Positions 33,432 to 43,861 of a stretch of 64,000 bases of DNA are shown here, piece after piece. The position numbers and the translations under genes were made by a program. Below the pieces are notes generated by a model. It ran no database searches. It saw nothing but the letters and a program-made list of their open reading frames with translations, and was not told the origin of the DNA. Each line of letters begins with the position of its first letter. Within the stretch, counting starts at the first letter, position 1. This stretch comes from Lepus europaeus (taxonomy: Eukaryota; Chordata; Mammalia; Lagomorpha; Leporidae). The stretch covers positions 97,618,448 to 97,682,447 of the forward strand of contig NC_084835.1 in NCBI RefSeq assembly GCF_033115175.1, read 5' to 3'.

Positions 33432-33447
33432 TAATTACATTTACACA
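33432..33447 (+). repeat. right target-site duplication of the U2 fragment
   Basis: Exact copy of 33382-33397. It directly abuts the U2 truncation point with no A-tail. Confidence 0.93.
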
Positions 33448-33574
33448 GTCCCGGTCTCATTCACCAAATGTGTATTAAGCGTCATCCCCCACCCCACCCT
33501 GGCCCTGTAATTATCACATCTAATGCTCCCTGATGCTGGGCTGGGCAAACTCACCTCCTGGAATCCTGACAACC

Positions 33575-33665
33575 TCTCTGGTGGTCGGTCTTAGCATGGC
33601 CCCACTTCTTAGATGAGGAATATGAGCCCAGAGAGGCGGGCGTGGTGCGGCTGCAGGTGGATCCC
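33575..33665 (-). mobile_element. MIR-like fragment
   Basis: 'cccacttcttagatgagg' then 'atgagcccagagaggcggg' is the antisense MIR core. Short. Confidence 0.45.
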
Positions 33666-33894
33666 AGATGGTCCCACTCTCGAGCCTGATGTTTGCACTC
33701 TCTGGCCAGCCCTGGGTTCTGGGGACAGAGCTGAGCACAGCCCCAGACCTCGTGCTGGCTTAGTGGCACCTCCCTGTCCCAGGAGACCCCAGAGTTAATC
33801 ATGTTCCTGGTTGACTTCACCCCAAACCCCCCACAGATGTTCTCTCTCCTGTGCATCCACAAGTGTAGTCCCTCAAGTCCTTTCTTTTTTCTTT

Positions 33895-33924
33895 CTTTTT
33901 TTTTTTTTTTTGACAGGTAGAGTT

Positions 33925-33981
<57 letters not shown>

Positions 33982-34214
33982 TCTTCCTTCCGTAGGTTTA
34001 CTCCCCAAGTGGTCGCTACGGCCAGCGCTGTGCCGATCCGAAGCCAGGAGCCAGGTGCTTCCTCCTGGTCTCCCATGTGGGTGCAGGGTCTAAGCACTTG
34101 GGCCACCTCCACTGCACTCCCGGGCCATAGCAGAGAGCTGGACTGGAAGAGGAACAACCGGGACTAGAACCCGGAGTGCCGGCGCCGCAGGCCTAGTGAG
34201 CTGCAGTGCCGGCC
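33895..34214 (-). mobile_element. young CSINE2-type
   Basis: Minus strand, from the 'tttttttttgacaggtagag' tail side through a (GA)n of about 40 nt to 'gagctgcagtgccggcc'. Flanks aagtcctttc and catgtcctttc suggest a short duplication. The head has lost the 'ggaggattag' segment. Confidence 0.93.
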
Positions 34215-34559
34215 ACCAACATGTCCTTTCATTTACCTGTGTGATTGGGGCAGCCCCTGAACTGTTCTGCTCCAGGCTCACCCCCACTCCCAGTCTGTCC
34301 TCATCCGGAAGCAGGGAACAGCCAGGCCTGCAGCCCCCACGGGAGTCCTGCCCACACGGGTCCCAGCCAGGGGGTAGAGCCTGGCTGCAGTCGAAGCCTC
34401 CTCACCCGGGAGTCCAAAAAGCAAATCTCATCACTTTATTCCTTTGCCGACCAGGATCCAGTGGCTCCTCAGAGCAAAAGGCCCCAGGCCCTTAGCTCTG
34501 CCTGCATTTCCACGGTCATTGAGGACTCTCGTCCCTCCCCTGTCTGCCAGCACAGCCCA
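34215..34559. other. unique sequence, nothing identified
   Basis: No repeat or exon recognised. Confidence 0.4.
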
Positions 34560-34672
34560 ACTCCCCGAGGCTCCTGGCTTCATCCTGACCCAGTCCTGGC
34601 TGTTACAGGCCTTTGGGGAGTGAATCAACAGATGGGTTAACTCTGTCTTTCTGGTTTTCCAATAAAAAGATA
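34560..34672 (+). mobile_element. CSINE 3' fragment
   Basis: 'gaggctcctggcttcatcc', 'ggcctttggggagtgaatca' and 'ttttccaataaaaagatac'. Lacks the 5' two thirds. Confidence 0.75.
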
Positions 34673-34760
34673 CATATTATATATTATTATAATACATAAT
34701 TATATTATATTATTATAATATAGTAGATAATAAATATATATTATATATAAATTTGTATTT
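34673..34760 (+). repeat. AT-rich low-complexity tract
   Basis: Almost only A and T with tatatta/tataat words, following a SINE tail. Confidence 0.85.
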
Positions 34761-35558
34761 TTAAAAGGCATTAAATAGGAATTGGTTGTAGACAAAATAT
34801 GCTATTTTACCTTAACACAATGTTTCTTGGAAATGAAAATGACCTGTAGTACGTGTGTGATTGTTCTGTTACCTGAAGGCATTGCGAGTCTAGGAGTGAA
34901 TTCCGAGGTTTTGGCGGCCTCCTGCTCTTGGTGGCTTCCTTCCTGCATATTTTGAATTTCAGATTGTGAACTCACGGTTCTCAGGATTTCATCTTGAGAT
35001 CCCTGGGTAGTCCCTGGAGAACAGTTTTGCATTGGGTTCCCATTGACCTTTCTCACCTGGGGTTAATTTATTATTATTATGGGATGTTAGTTTCTTACCT
35101 GGTGTGGGCTGGAAGCTAGATGGAGCTTGCATGTGGAACCGAAGCCAGGGAAAGGCAGACCCTCATTACACACTAGCAGGGGACCTGTGTTTGCTTTCCA
35201 GGCCCCTGGACAATAAGCTGATTTGCTATCTTTCTTTACAGGGATGCAGATTTTTTCCCCTAGCACCTTTTTTACTTAGAGTGCAAGCCTTGGAAGGCCT
35301 GGGAGAATAACAGTTCTGAAGCCTGCTGGTCCAGGCTCTGGCCTTAGCTCCCATCCAAAGCTCTTTGGGCACCAAGACTGGCAACTCTCCCCTCCCACCT
35401 CGGCCCCACCCAGAGAACTGCAGCATCAGCTCCTGCTCACCTCCTGGAATCGGCTTTGGTCTTTTCTTGTTGGCTGCAATTTCTCCCAATTAAGGGCATG
35501 GTAAATGGTGAGGGTGAGGGAAGCACTCTTGCATGCTATTGGTAGGACTCTAACTTAG
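34761..35558. other. unique sequence, nothing identified
   Basis: No repeat, exon or RNA recognised. Confidence 0.4.
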
Positions 35559-35571
35559 AAAAATCAAACCT

Positions 35572-35893
35572 GGCCGGCGCTGCAGCTCACTAGGCTAATC
35601 CTCCGCCTTGTGGCTCAGGCACACTGGGTTCTAGTCCTGGTTGGGGCCCCGGATTCTGTCCTGGTTGCCCCTCTTCCAGGCCAGCTCTCTGCTGTGGCCC
35701 GCGAGTGCAGTGGAGGATGGCCCAAGTGCTTGGGCCCTGCACCCGCATGGGAAACCAGGAGAAGCACCTGGCTCCTAACTTCAGATCGACGCGGTGCGCT
35801 GGCCGCAGCACGCAGGCCACGGCGGCCATTGGAGGAAGACCTTTCTCTCTGTCTCTCTCTCTCTGTCCACTCTGCCTGTTTAAAAAAAAAAAA
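35572..35893 (+). mobile_element. young CSINE2-type with target-site duplication
   Basis: Head 'ggccggcgctgcagctcact' and tail 'ctgcctgtttaaaaaaaaaa'. Flanked by aaaaatcaaacc (35559 on) and aaaaatcgaaccc (35896 on). The 'accaatgg' segment before the pyrimidine tract is shortened. Confidence 0.94.
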
Positions 35894-36290
35894 AGAAAAA
35901 TCGAACCCAATGGGACATGGCAACCAAAGTGTGACCATTTTTTTCTGTCTTTTCTCCAGTAATTCTGACGACTTCTAGGAATTTATCTGCTTGAAAACAT
36001 CATGGATGTGTAAAAAGTTTCAGCTGCAGGATGTTTGTCATAGAATAGCATTTCCCCCAACTAGACACTGCCTAAATGTTTCAGGCCAGGAGGAGAACAG
36101 GGAGGACAAGAAGGAAGGGGAAGCTCTTATATTAGGGAAGCAAAATGGAGAAATCTCCAGCCAACGAGCGCTGAGGACTCGGGTCGGGCCGCCTCTCCTG
36201 GCCACCCCTGCTTACAAAGCAAACTGAGAAAATGAGAATTTGTGTTGAGATACAGCACTGAGGTTTCTCCAGTAATGAAGAAGGGAGGAA
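35894..36290. other. unique sequence, nothing identified
   Basis: No feature recognised. Confidence 0.4.
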
Positions 36291-36296
36291 TGGTTA

Positions 36297-36412
36297 CCAT
36301 AACTTCCACCTACCTATCTACCTGTCAATCATCAATCATCTACCTATCTTTATCTACCTATGTATCTACTTATCATTTGAACTGTCTACTCATCTATTCA
36401 TCGAATTCATCT
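36297..36412 (+). repeat. degenerate (CTAT/CATC)n microsatellite
   Basis: ctacctatctacctgtc and atcatctacctatc words repeat imperfectly over about 115 bp. Confidence 0.75.
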
Positions 36413-36429
36413 TCGTTGGTAGAATTTAA

Positions 36430-36735
36430 AATTTTTATTTATTTATTTGAGAAGCAGAGATAGAGAAACAGACACAAATTCACACACATGCTGTAGGGAG
36501 AGAGAGAGAATCCTATTTGCTTGTTCACTGCCCAAATCCATGCAATGACACAGGCTGGAGATCAAAGCCACAAACCAGGGACTCAAGAGCTTCCACATGG
36601 TATTGGCAGGCACACAACGACTGGAGCCATTCCCACTGCCTCCCAGGGTCTGCATTTGTAGGAAGCCAGGGCTGGGACTCCACCCCAGGCACTCTGGTAT
36701 TTGATGTGTATCTGAACTGCTTAGCCATCCCCTAG
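36430..36735 (-). mobile_element. CSINE, old subtype, with target-site duplication
   Basis: Minus-strand copy between gttggtagaatttaaa (36415 area) and gttggcagaactttaaa (36736 area). Centre 'gggtctgcatttgtaggaag'. Confidence 0.85.
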
Positions 36736-36752
36736 TTGGCAGAACTTTAAAG

Positions 36753-37029
36753 ATGATTTTTACTTTCTTATTTTTGTATATTTGATGCTCTAAATATTTT
36801 TTAGCAAAGCTGTATTATATTTGTAAAATGAAAAAGTTAATTTGTCAAGGATGGGATGGCATGACGTGATGGGGGTAGGACCCAAACCTGGTGTGGTGCT
36901 GGAGAAGCTGTGAGAAGCTGAGCCAAGTTACCCCAGGGGCTGGGATGAGGAGAGTTTACAGAGGAACAGCACGTTCCGTGTGCAGGGTATTCTGCTTGTT
37001 TTTGCTGGATTATTATCTTCTTGGATATT
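36753..37029. other. unique sequence up to the ERV
   Basis: AT-rich then mixed. Ends in gatatt, a candidate 6-bp target copy next to the LTR. The opposite copy is lost with the other end of the provirus. Confidence 0.4.
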
Positions 37030-37314
37030 TGTTGCAGTGGATTCATTTCTGGGAGGAGGAGCGTGGTGGGGGCAAGAGGCACAGAGTCACCACACAGACC
37101 CCGGGAGTCAGGTGAAAGCAGGCCAGAGGCAAGCAGCCCGCAGTTGCTACAGCTGCTTATATAGCCAAGGCAGCCAACCCGGTCAAGGGGCGGTCTATGC
37201 CCTAACCAATCACAGCCTGTTACCAGGCAGTTTCTGAAGCAATCCAATCACAGCCTGTTGCCAGGCAGACTCTTGCCAGTGGCCATCTTGGCATGGCCTT
37301 CTCATTCCACCACA
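37030..37314 (-). mobile_element. 3' LTR of a class-II-type ERV, poly(A)-signal deleted
   Basis: The reverse complement matches the solo LTR at 13284-13601 from end to end, with the same tgtggtgg start, twin gtgattgg boxes, ggctatataagcagc TATA segment and caaca end. It is 285 bp instead of 318. One gap removes about 16 bp that in the sister copy hold the AATAAA. A second gap shortens the upstream direct repeat. Confidence 0.88.
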
Positions 37315-37335
37315 TTTCCCCCTTTTCGTTTTTGA
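37315..37335 (-). other. retroviral polypurine tract
   Basis: On the minus strand aaaacgaaaagggggaaa lies directly against the LTR start (tgtgg), the normal site of plus-strand priming. This fixes the neighbouring sequence as proviral interior and the LTR as the 3' one. Confidence 0.85.
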
Positions 37336-37669
37336 GCAACGGGAAGCATAATTCTTGGCCATAATATTGTTGACCCAGTTTCCATGTGGTCTCCGTATGT
37401 GGCTGTGCCTGTCTTAGGTTGTCTCCCAGGGGATCTTATCCGTTGTTGACTAACCAGTGCTCAAATCCAGAGACCACAGGAGTGCTTGCTCAGATGGGGG
37501 TAGGAATGAGGAACAATGGTCATCAGGAATGGCATGACTGCACACAGGCTGTGGGCCGTTTGAGTGGCTGACCAGAGCTAGTGGGGTATAAAACAGTAAT
37601 GGATGTGGCTATGGGCAGTTCCTCAGGGTAGGATGATAGGGCAGGTGCGTCTGCTAACAAGGAAGACTC
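37336..37669 (-). mobile_element. ERV interior between pol end and 3' LTR
   Basis: About 330 bp separate the pol-like stop from the polypurine tract. That is far too short for env. No open frame is preserved. It is read as an env-deleted or env-less provirus remnant. Confidence 0.6.
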
Positions 37670-37792
37670 TCAGTCTTGTTCAGCTGGTTCTGGTTGACTG
37701 TCAGTTGCAGGCTTGATGTTTCTGGCTGGTACCCATATTAATTTAGGGGGAGTCAAGATGTTGCCTACTGTCTTACAGGAGCTACCTGCAAC
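37670..37792 (-). pseudogene. ERV pol 3' end (integrase C-terminus-like), fragment
   Basis: A minus-strand frame open for about 40 codons to TGA at 37672-37670. It contains a PPKLIWVPARNIKP stretch followed by an acidic/Gln-rich end. A Trp-(Val/Ile)-Pro-(Ala/Ser)-Arg motif close to a stop is characteristic of betaretrovirus-type integrase ends. The position next to a polypurine tract and LTR supports it. An in-frame TAG lies just upstream, and the rest of gag-pol is missing. Confidence 0.6.
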
Positions 37793-37810
37793 CTATTTGG
37801 AATATGCAAA

Positions 37811-38268
37811 GGGGTTCAAAAAGTTTATGGAAGGTGTGGATTATGGGGGCTGGCACTATGGCATAATGAGTTAAAACCCTGGCCTGTAGTGCCGACATCC
37901 ACATGGGCACCGATTCAAGTCCTGGCTGCTCCGCTTCCATCCCAGCTCCTTGCTAATGAGCTTGAGAAAGCAGCAGAGGATGGCCTGAGTCCTTGGGCCC
38001 CTGCACCCATGCAGGAGACCCAGAGGAAGCTCCTGGCTCTTGGCTTTGGCCTGACCCAGGCCCTGGTCATTGTGGCCATTTGGGAAGTGAACCAGCAGAT
38101 GAAAGACTTCTCTCTCTCTGTCTATCTCTTTCTGTAACTTTTTCAAATAAAGAAAATAAATCTTTAAAAAAGTGGATTATGAAAAAAGTATGCATGGACT
38201 TCAGAATTTTTTGCACCAAAATAAACTTATCTTTCAATTCCATTTTCTGTGAACTTTTGGAGGCACCC
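37811..38268 (+). mobile_element. small TIR element (mariner-like MITE), copy 2, split by a SINE
   Basis: The left end 'ggggttcaaaaagtttatgg' (37811) and the right end 'ctgtgaacttttggaggcac' (to 38268) are imperfect inverted repeats. Between them lies the core 'ttttttgcaccaaaataaac'. Without the SINE (37846-38171) the unit is about 130 bp. Confidence 0.75.
37846..38171 (+). mobile_element. CSINE inside the TIR element
   Basis: Full plus-strand copy. Flanks gtggattatg (37836-37845) and gtggattatg (38172-38181) are a perfect 10-bp duplication within the host element. Confidence 0.95.
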
Positions 38269-38604
38269 TTGCATAGCCTCTACAGACAGCCCTGCCTAGG
38301 GAGGTGGAATCCCTGGATGCCGTGTGGCTTTGGCTGACACCCAGGTAGCTGTGTGACGCCGCCTCGCTTCAGCGTTGTCTTTGCTTGACCGTGCTCCAAG
38401 ACCTCCCAGCCTCAAAACCCAGAGCGGGGTTGTCCCCCGAGACAGGTAGGCCATCCAGGTATTACCCTCAGAGCAGCTCTTAGGAACTCCAGAGAAACCC
38501 GGTCCTTCAGCTCGCCGGGGTTGATCCCGCTGCTGCTGGCTGCCTACGTACTGAGTGCTGGGTTTTCTCCCTTAGCTCCTAAAACCGCTTCCCAAGGAGC
38601 GCAT
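38269..38604. other. unique sequence, nothing identified
   Basis: No exon or repeat recognised. Confidence 0.4.
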
Positions 38605-38735
38605 TCATTTCATCACTTAGGAAACCAAGGTTCCGACGGGTAAAGTAACTTGCCCAGGACCACACAGCCAGGTCAGTGGGAAAGAGCTGACCACAGGCTA
38701 TCTGGCTCCAGTCTAGGATCATAATAACCATCCTG
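38605..38735 (-). mobile_element. MIR element
   Basis: 'acttaggaaaccaaggttc', 'gtaaagtaacttgcccagg' and 'accacacagccaggtcagtg' are antisense MIR core in order. Confidence 0.75.
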
Positions 38736-39020
38736 CCAGTCTACTCTTGGGGCAACCCTCCATCCTGCTTTGCCTCAGGTTGTCCTGGTCCCAGCATTAC
38801 AGTTCTACTTACTGAGGACCCCCCAGGCCCTGGCTCTCCTCCATCCTCCAGCTTGAATCCCTCCATGGTCTAAAGCCCGCTTCAGCCTTGACCTTGGCCT
38901 TTTCTCGGTGGCCTTTGACCTCTCAGCACCCCGGGAGCGCCTCTGGCTCTCTTCCCACTGAGGACTCTGAGGCCCGGATGTTTTTCACGCATGGATGCTC
39001 ACCTGGCTGCCACTGAGGTT
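38736..39020. other. unique or eroded repeat
   Basis: C/T-rich and unnamed. Confidence 0.35.
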
Positions 39021-39260
39021 GAGTATTTTTCATGCGCCTTGGGCAACAATGCATAACCTAATTGGTACCAAAGGGGGGAAAATCCTAATGGAACTAATGG
39101 GTGAATAAATGACTAACATCACCTACAGCGAATACTTTTAGATTATTTTCCGTGAGTCACCATGGTTAGGTGCTGTGGGAAATAAGTTCCTGAGTTTTCA
39201 CTAAATAAATAACCACACAGTGAGGGTAACTGAGTCATACTCTGGGCAGAGGCCACGGGC
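39021..39260. promoter_or_regulatory. candidate conserved non-coding block
   Basis: An AT-balanced, repeat-free segment with cataacctaattggtacc, ggaactaatgggtgaataa, tgactaacatcacc and ttagattattttccg. Homeodomain TAAT cores are dense and no microsatellite is present. Only a cross-species alignment can show conservation. Confidence 0.25.
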
Positions 39261-39799
39261 TGCACCAACCCAGCAGTGATGCTGTCCTGCTGGTCACTCA
39301 CACAATCTCGTTCCTCCGGCTCAGGTGAGAGGCAGAGCAGGTATCCAAACTCCACCTTCCAGGCGGGCTGACCCACTGCCTGATGATCTAAAGCCACGGC
39401 CGCACAGTGGGGTCCTCAGGCCACGCGCAGGCCACGCGTAGGCCCTGTTGTGTTTTGTGTTCTAGATGATTACATAAAAATTTAATTGCATGGCACTGGG
39501 TAAAGGGTGTAAGATTTCACACTAAAAATACGTGTTTCTAGTTCCTTTTTGGACAGGATGGGGAGCTGCGGCAGCCCTGGGCTCTCGGTGGTGGCCATCC
39601 CTCGAGACAAGGCCTTGGCTTGCCAGTCCTCTCCTTCCCAGAGTCCCCTGGGCCTGGGCTTTCTGAGGATCGAAGTGCAGAGGCTGATGGGGGAGGCAGC
39701 ATCGGAAGGGGGAGCAGGTGTAGGGCCGCCAGCGGCCTCGGGGACTCTAATGGCCGTCCACGGGCCCCAAGGGGCCGAGAATCAAGGAGACCTATGTGA
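39261..39799. other. unique sequence, nothing identified
   Basis: No repeat or exon recognised. Confidence 0.4.
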
Positions 39800-40700
39800 G
39801 CAGTGGCCACCTGTGGCAGTCAGCTTTGTGTCCTTGGAACAGAATACCCCAGGCAACTGGATTCATAGACACAAGGCTCGCAGTTCTGGAGGGGGTGGGG
39901 CCCCGTTGGTTTGGCTGCAGAATGGCAGTGGGAGATGCAGGGGAAAAGTCGGGGCGGTGGGGGGAAGTGAGAGAGAGAGAGGGAGAGAGAGAGGGAGAGA
40001 GAACCCTGACTCAGGCTTTCACAACAGCCCTCTCATGAGAGTGCCACAGTCCACAGGAGAACAGCAGGTCACGCCCCCAGTGACCTCAATGGCCCACGGA
40101 CCCACCACAGGGCCACCTTCTAGAGGTTCTACCACATCCCAGTAGCACCACCCTGAGAACCAAGCTTTTATTGTTATTTTTAAAACACATTTACTGGGGC
40201 CAGCACTGTTGCAAAGTAGGCTAAGCCTCTGCCTGCGGTGCCAGCATCCTATAGGGGCGCTGGTTCAGTTCCCAGCTGCTCCTCTTCCGATCCAGCTCTC
40301 TGCTATGGCCTGGGAAAGCAGTGGAAGATGGCCCAGGTGCTTGGGGCCCTGCACCCACATGGGAGGCCCAGAGGAGTCTCCTGATTCACTCCCCAGATGG
40401 CCACAATAGCTGGGGTTGGGCCAGGCTGAAGCCAGGAGCCAGGAGCCTCTTCAGGACTCCCACATGGGTGCAGGGGCCCAAACACTTGAGCCATCCTCTG
40501 CTGCTTTTCCCAGACTGTTAGCAGGGAGCTGGATCAGAAGTGGAGCAACCCATACTCAAACCGGCACCCACATGGGATGCCGGCACTGCAGGCAGCGGCT
40601 TTACCCACTACGCCACAGTCCCACACCCAGAACCAAGCCTTTAACACAAGGAACCCTGGAGAACACTCCACATCCAAACCGTAGCAGTACATCAGCCACG
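39800..40700 (-). mobile_element. MaLR-type LTR, split by a SINE pair
   Basis: Antisense MaLR words run in order: 'cagttctggagggggtgggg', 'gctttcacaacagccctc', 'aggttctaccacatccca'. After the SINE insertion come 'accaagcctttaacacaagg' and 'acactccacatccaaaccgt'. It has a GA-rich expansion at 39968-40002. Subfamily not assigned. Confidence 0.65.
40171..40629. mobile_element. head-to-head CSINE pair (inverted, almost no spacer)
   Basis: A plus-strand 5' part (40196-40380) meets a minus-strand copy (40381-40624) in the middle of the consensus, making a near-palindrome of about 180 bp per arm. The whole unit is bounded by gaaccaagctttta (40157-40170) and gaaccaagccttta (40630-40643). A short antisense tail remains at the left. 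Confidence 0.85.
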
Positions 40701-40904
40701 GCCAGAAGCAAACCCGCCTTTCCTTCCAGACCCTGGAGTCGCCCTTGACGTCCCCGCCCACATCACTGGTATTCTCCTGCCCCATCCAATCAGTGCAGGC
40801 ACGAAATGAGCTTTTTGTTTTCCCCAGTTAACCATCTTCTTCAATAATGGACAACTCCCTTCTCACAGTTGTTTAGCAGACACCTTGAGTCATTATTATT
40901 ATTA

Positions 40905-41555
40905 TTTTTTAATTTAGTTTATTTGAAAGGAGAAGAGAGGGAGAGAAAGAGACAGAGAGGAAGGGAGGAAGAGAGAGAGTTTTTTTTTTTTTAAGATTTA
41001 TTTATTTATTTGAAAGGCAGAGTTACAGAGAGGCGGAAGCAGAGAGAGGGGGAGGGGGTCTTCCATTTGGTGGTTCAGTCCCTAAATGGTTGCAACGACT
41101 GGAGCTGTGCTGATCTGAAGCCAGGAGCCAGGAGCTTCTTCTGTGTCTCCCAGGTGGGTGCAGAGACCCAAGGACTTGGGCCATCTTCTACTGCTTTCCC
41201 AGGCCACAGCAGAGAGTTGGATCAGAAGTAGAGCAGCTGGGACTCAAATGGTGCCTATATGGGATGCCGGCACTGCAGGCAGTGGCTTTACCCGCTATGC
41301 CACAGTGCCAGCCCTGAGAGAGAGTTTCCATCTGCTGGTTCACTCCTCCAGTGAGCCCATGCTGAAGCTAAGAGACAGGAAGTCCATCCAGGTCTCCCAC
41401 ATGGGTGGCAAGGACCCACCTCTGAGCCACCATCTGCTGCCTTCCACAGTGCACACTGGCAGGAAGTGGGAATGGGATGCTGCGTCAGCACTCACCCTAG
41501 GCCCTCTAGTATGGGATGTAGGGGTCCCAAGTGGCCTCTTAACTGCTGCTCCTAA
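40905..41555 (-). mobile_element. old CSINE split by a younger CSINE
   Basis: Outer minus-strand parts are 40905-40979 (tail and GA-rich side) and 41323-41555 ('catctgctggttcactcctc' onward). The inner copy's duplicated word gagagagagttt flanks the split. Confidence 0.85.
40980..41314 (-). mobile_element. CSINE nested in an older CSINE, same orientation
   Basis: Full minus-strand copy from 'tttttttttttaagatttat' to 'gccacagtgccagccc'. Confidence 0.93.
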
Positions 41556-43506
41556 CAGCCATCCTGGAGTCATCCCTGACTCCCACGCCCACCTCAGCAA
41601 ATTGGGCTCAGTCTTGGACACATCCGTGCGGCCCACCAGCAGCTCCTGGTGGGAGGCTGTGGCCGTGTCCCGACTGCTCCTCCCGCTCCCACCACTGCCC
41701 TGTAGCTGTGGGTCCCCAGTGTGGCCACAGAGGGCTCTGCCACAGGAGAAGCCAGGTCGAGCTCGGCTGCTGGGAACGCTCTCCAGTCGGCCATGTCACA
41801 CGGAGCCAACCCATCATCCTGAACGTGGCCACAGGCTGCCCCAGCCACACTGGCCCTGCCCTGTGCTGCTGATCCCTGCATAGAGCAAACATATTGCCCG
41901 GGGTCTTTGACTCGCTGGCAGAATCAGTGAGCCTCCGTCCTCGCATCTCTGCGGAGCCCTGCTTCCTGTTGTTGGAGCGTGGGATTAGAAAGCAGCTCCC
42001 TCCTCTTCCACGTCTCATCACTTCTTCAGGCACCACGGCCCCCTGCGACAGCCTGGCCACCACAGTACACTTCCTCCCTTCCAATCTCCCCTCCACTCTT
42101 CTGCTGCAGACAGAGGCATCGCTGAAAGTCAAAATTCCCATCCTGGCCACCTTTTAATGGACGCCGCTGCTGTCAGGGTCAAGTTCAACGTTCCTCTCGG
42201 CCCGGGCCCTGCCCCTGCCCTGCCCTCCATTTCCGCATCTCTCTACCTCGTGCTGCAGGAAAGCTGGTGAGATGAGTCCGGCCACAAGGGTGAGAGTAGA
42301 AGAAGTGAAGCTTTATTTAAGAAAGAAAAAGAGAAGCTGTGAGCTGTGCCATTAGAGGGGCTGGTAGAGACCAAGCCCTGGGGGCGCTCGGTCTGGGGGT
42401 ATTGGTAGGCCTTACTGCATTATCTCCAAAGAACAGGTGCACTGGTTATACATTAGCTACTGTGAAGGCTGGAGCAGTCTTCACGGAGCCCTGTCCATCT
42501 TGCTTCTATTGAGATCTAGAGCTTGTCATGTCGATACCAGGGGCTTCCACCGTGTTCTGTTTGGTGCGCGTGCGCTGGCAAGGAGCTGCAGGATGGAGCC
42601 AGCCTGGCCTGCTTCTAGTCCGGCTTCCTGGTTTGCAGGCCGGGTGCTGGCCATGCTCAGCTCCTTGCCTTGCCTTCCGTGTCTTTACTACGTGTTCACA
42701 GCGGGCTTGCACCACACCGAGGGACCAACTCTTCACCCAATGACGCTTGTAAAGATGTCTCTCTCTGCATCAAGTTGATCTATAAAAGCTGCCTGGGATG
42801 TGAGAAAGAACTCGTTGGCCTTTTCCCCTGGTTCCTGGTCCATAGCTCCCAAATCCCTCGGCATTTCCTAGGTGAGAGGAGTCTTTTGTTTTAACGAGGT
42901 CACTCCAGTAGGGCGGCAGGGGAGGGGGACCTGGATAACTTCCAGGCTGGAGCAGGTGGCCAGGAAGACCAAGGCGTGATGAAAAGGTCAGTGCAGGAAG
43001 TTTCAGCTCTGACCTCCAGAGAGGAGCGGGCCCGTGATTCCACCCATCGTGCCCACAAAATGCTTCTTCCTAAAATCTCCGGGCTGGTGAGGCCCGTGGC
43101 GGTGCCGGGAGGATGGCAAGGCCACGTCCCAGGGGTCCCCGTGCCGTGCCCTAACAGCACGCCCATCCGGCTGCTCCTGAGTCATGTCCTTTATGACAAA
43201 CCGTATGTCAGCTTACGTCACGTGTGTGTAACAAACTGCAACAAATGTAAGCCATATGTTTTCCTGTGTTCAGGGGCTGTTCTAGCTAATTATGAATCCT
43301 GAGGTGGGGGTCATGGGGCCTCCTGATTTATAGCTGGCTAGGTCAGACGCACAGGGGGACACCTGGCACCTGGGACGGACATCTGAAGGGAAGACAGTGA
43401 ATGGGCCCAAGACTTTGCCTGTGGAGTCTGTAACCGTGCTGGGAGTGGAAGTCAGAACTGGGTTTGGTTGCAGAACACTGTTAGGTGTCCAGAGAGCTGG
43501 TGGATT
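41556..43506. other. SINE-free unique interval, 1.9 kb
   Basis: A polyadenylation-like segment in antisense (42300-42330, tgaagctttatttaag) and ctataaaagctgcc (about 42780) hint at an eroded LTR, but no boundaries can be set. No exon is supported. Confidence 0.35.
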
Positions 43507-43522
43507 TAATATCAGACGTGTC

Positions 43523-43845
43523 GGCCGGTGCTGTGGCTCAATTGGCTAATCCTCTGCCTGCAGTGCCGGCACCCCGGGTTCTAGTCCTGGTTGGGGCGCC
43601 GGGTACTAGTCCTGGTTGCTCCTCTTCCAGTCCAGCTCTCTGCTGTGGCCTGGGAAGGCAGTGGAGGATGGCCCAGGTCCTTGGGTCCCTGCACCTGCAT
43701 GGGAGACCGGGAGGAAGTACCTGGCTCCTGGCTTCGGATCGGCGCAGCGCCGGCTGTAGCGGCCATTACGGGAGTGAACCAACGGAAGGAAGACCTTTCT
43801 GTCTCTCTCACTGTCTATAACTCTACCTGTCAAATAAAAAAAAAG
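43523..43845 (+). mobile_element. young CSINE2-type with target-site duplication
   Basis: Plus-strand copy between taatatcagacgtgtc (43507-43522) and taatatcagacatgtc (43846-43861). One mismatch in 16. The head contains a partial duplication of the gttctagtcctggttg segment. Confidence 0.96.
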
Positions 43846-43861
43846 TAATATCAGACATGTC

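Noticed and set aside
42240..42900. Possible eroded LTR (antisense aataaagcttcac, plus-strand ctataaaagc)
   Set aside because: No defined ends, no duplication and no related copy in the window.
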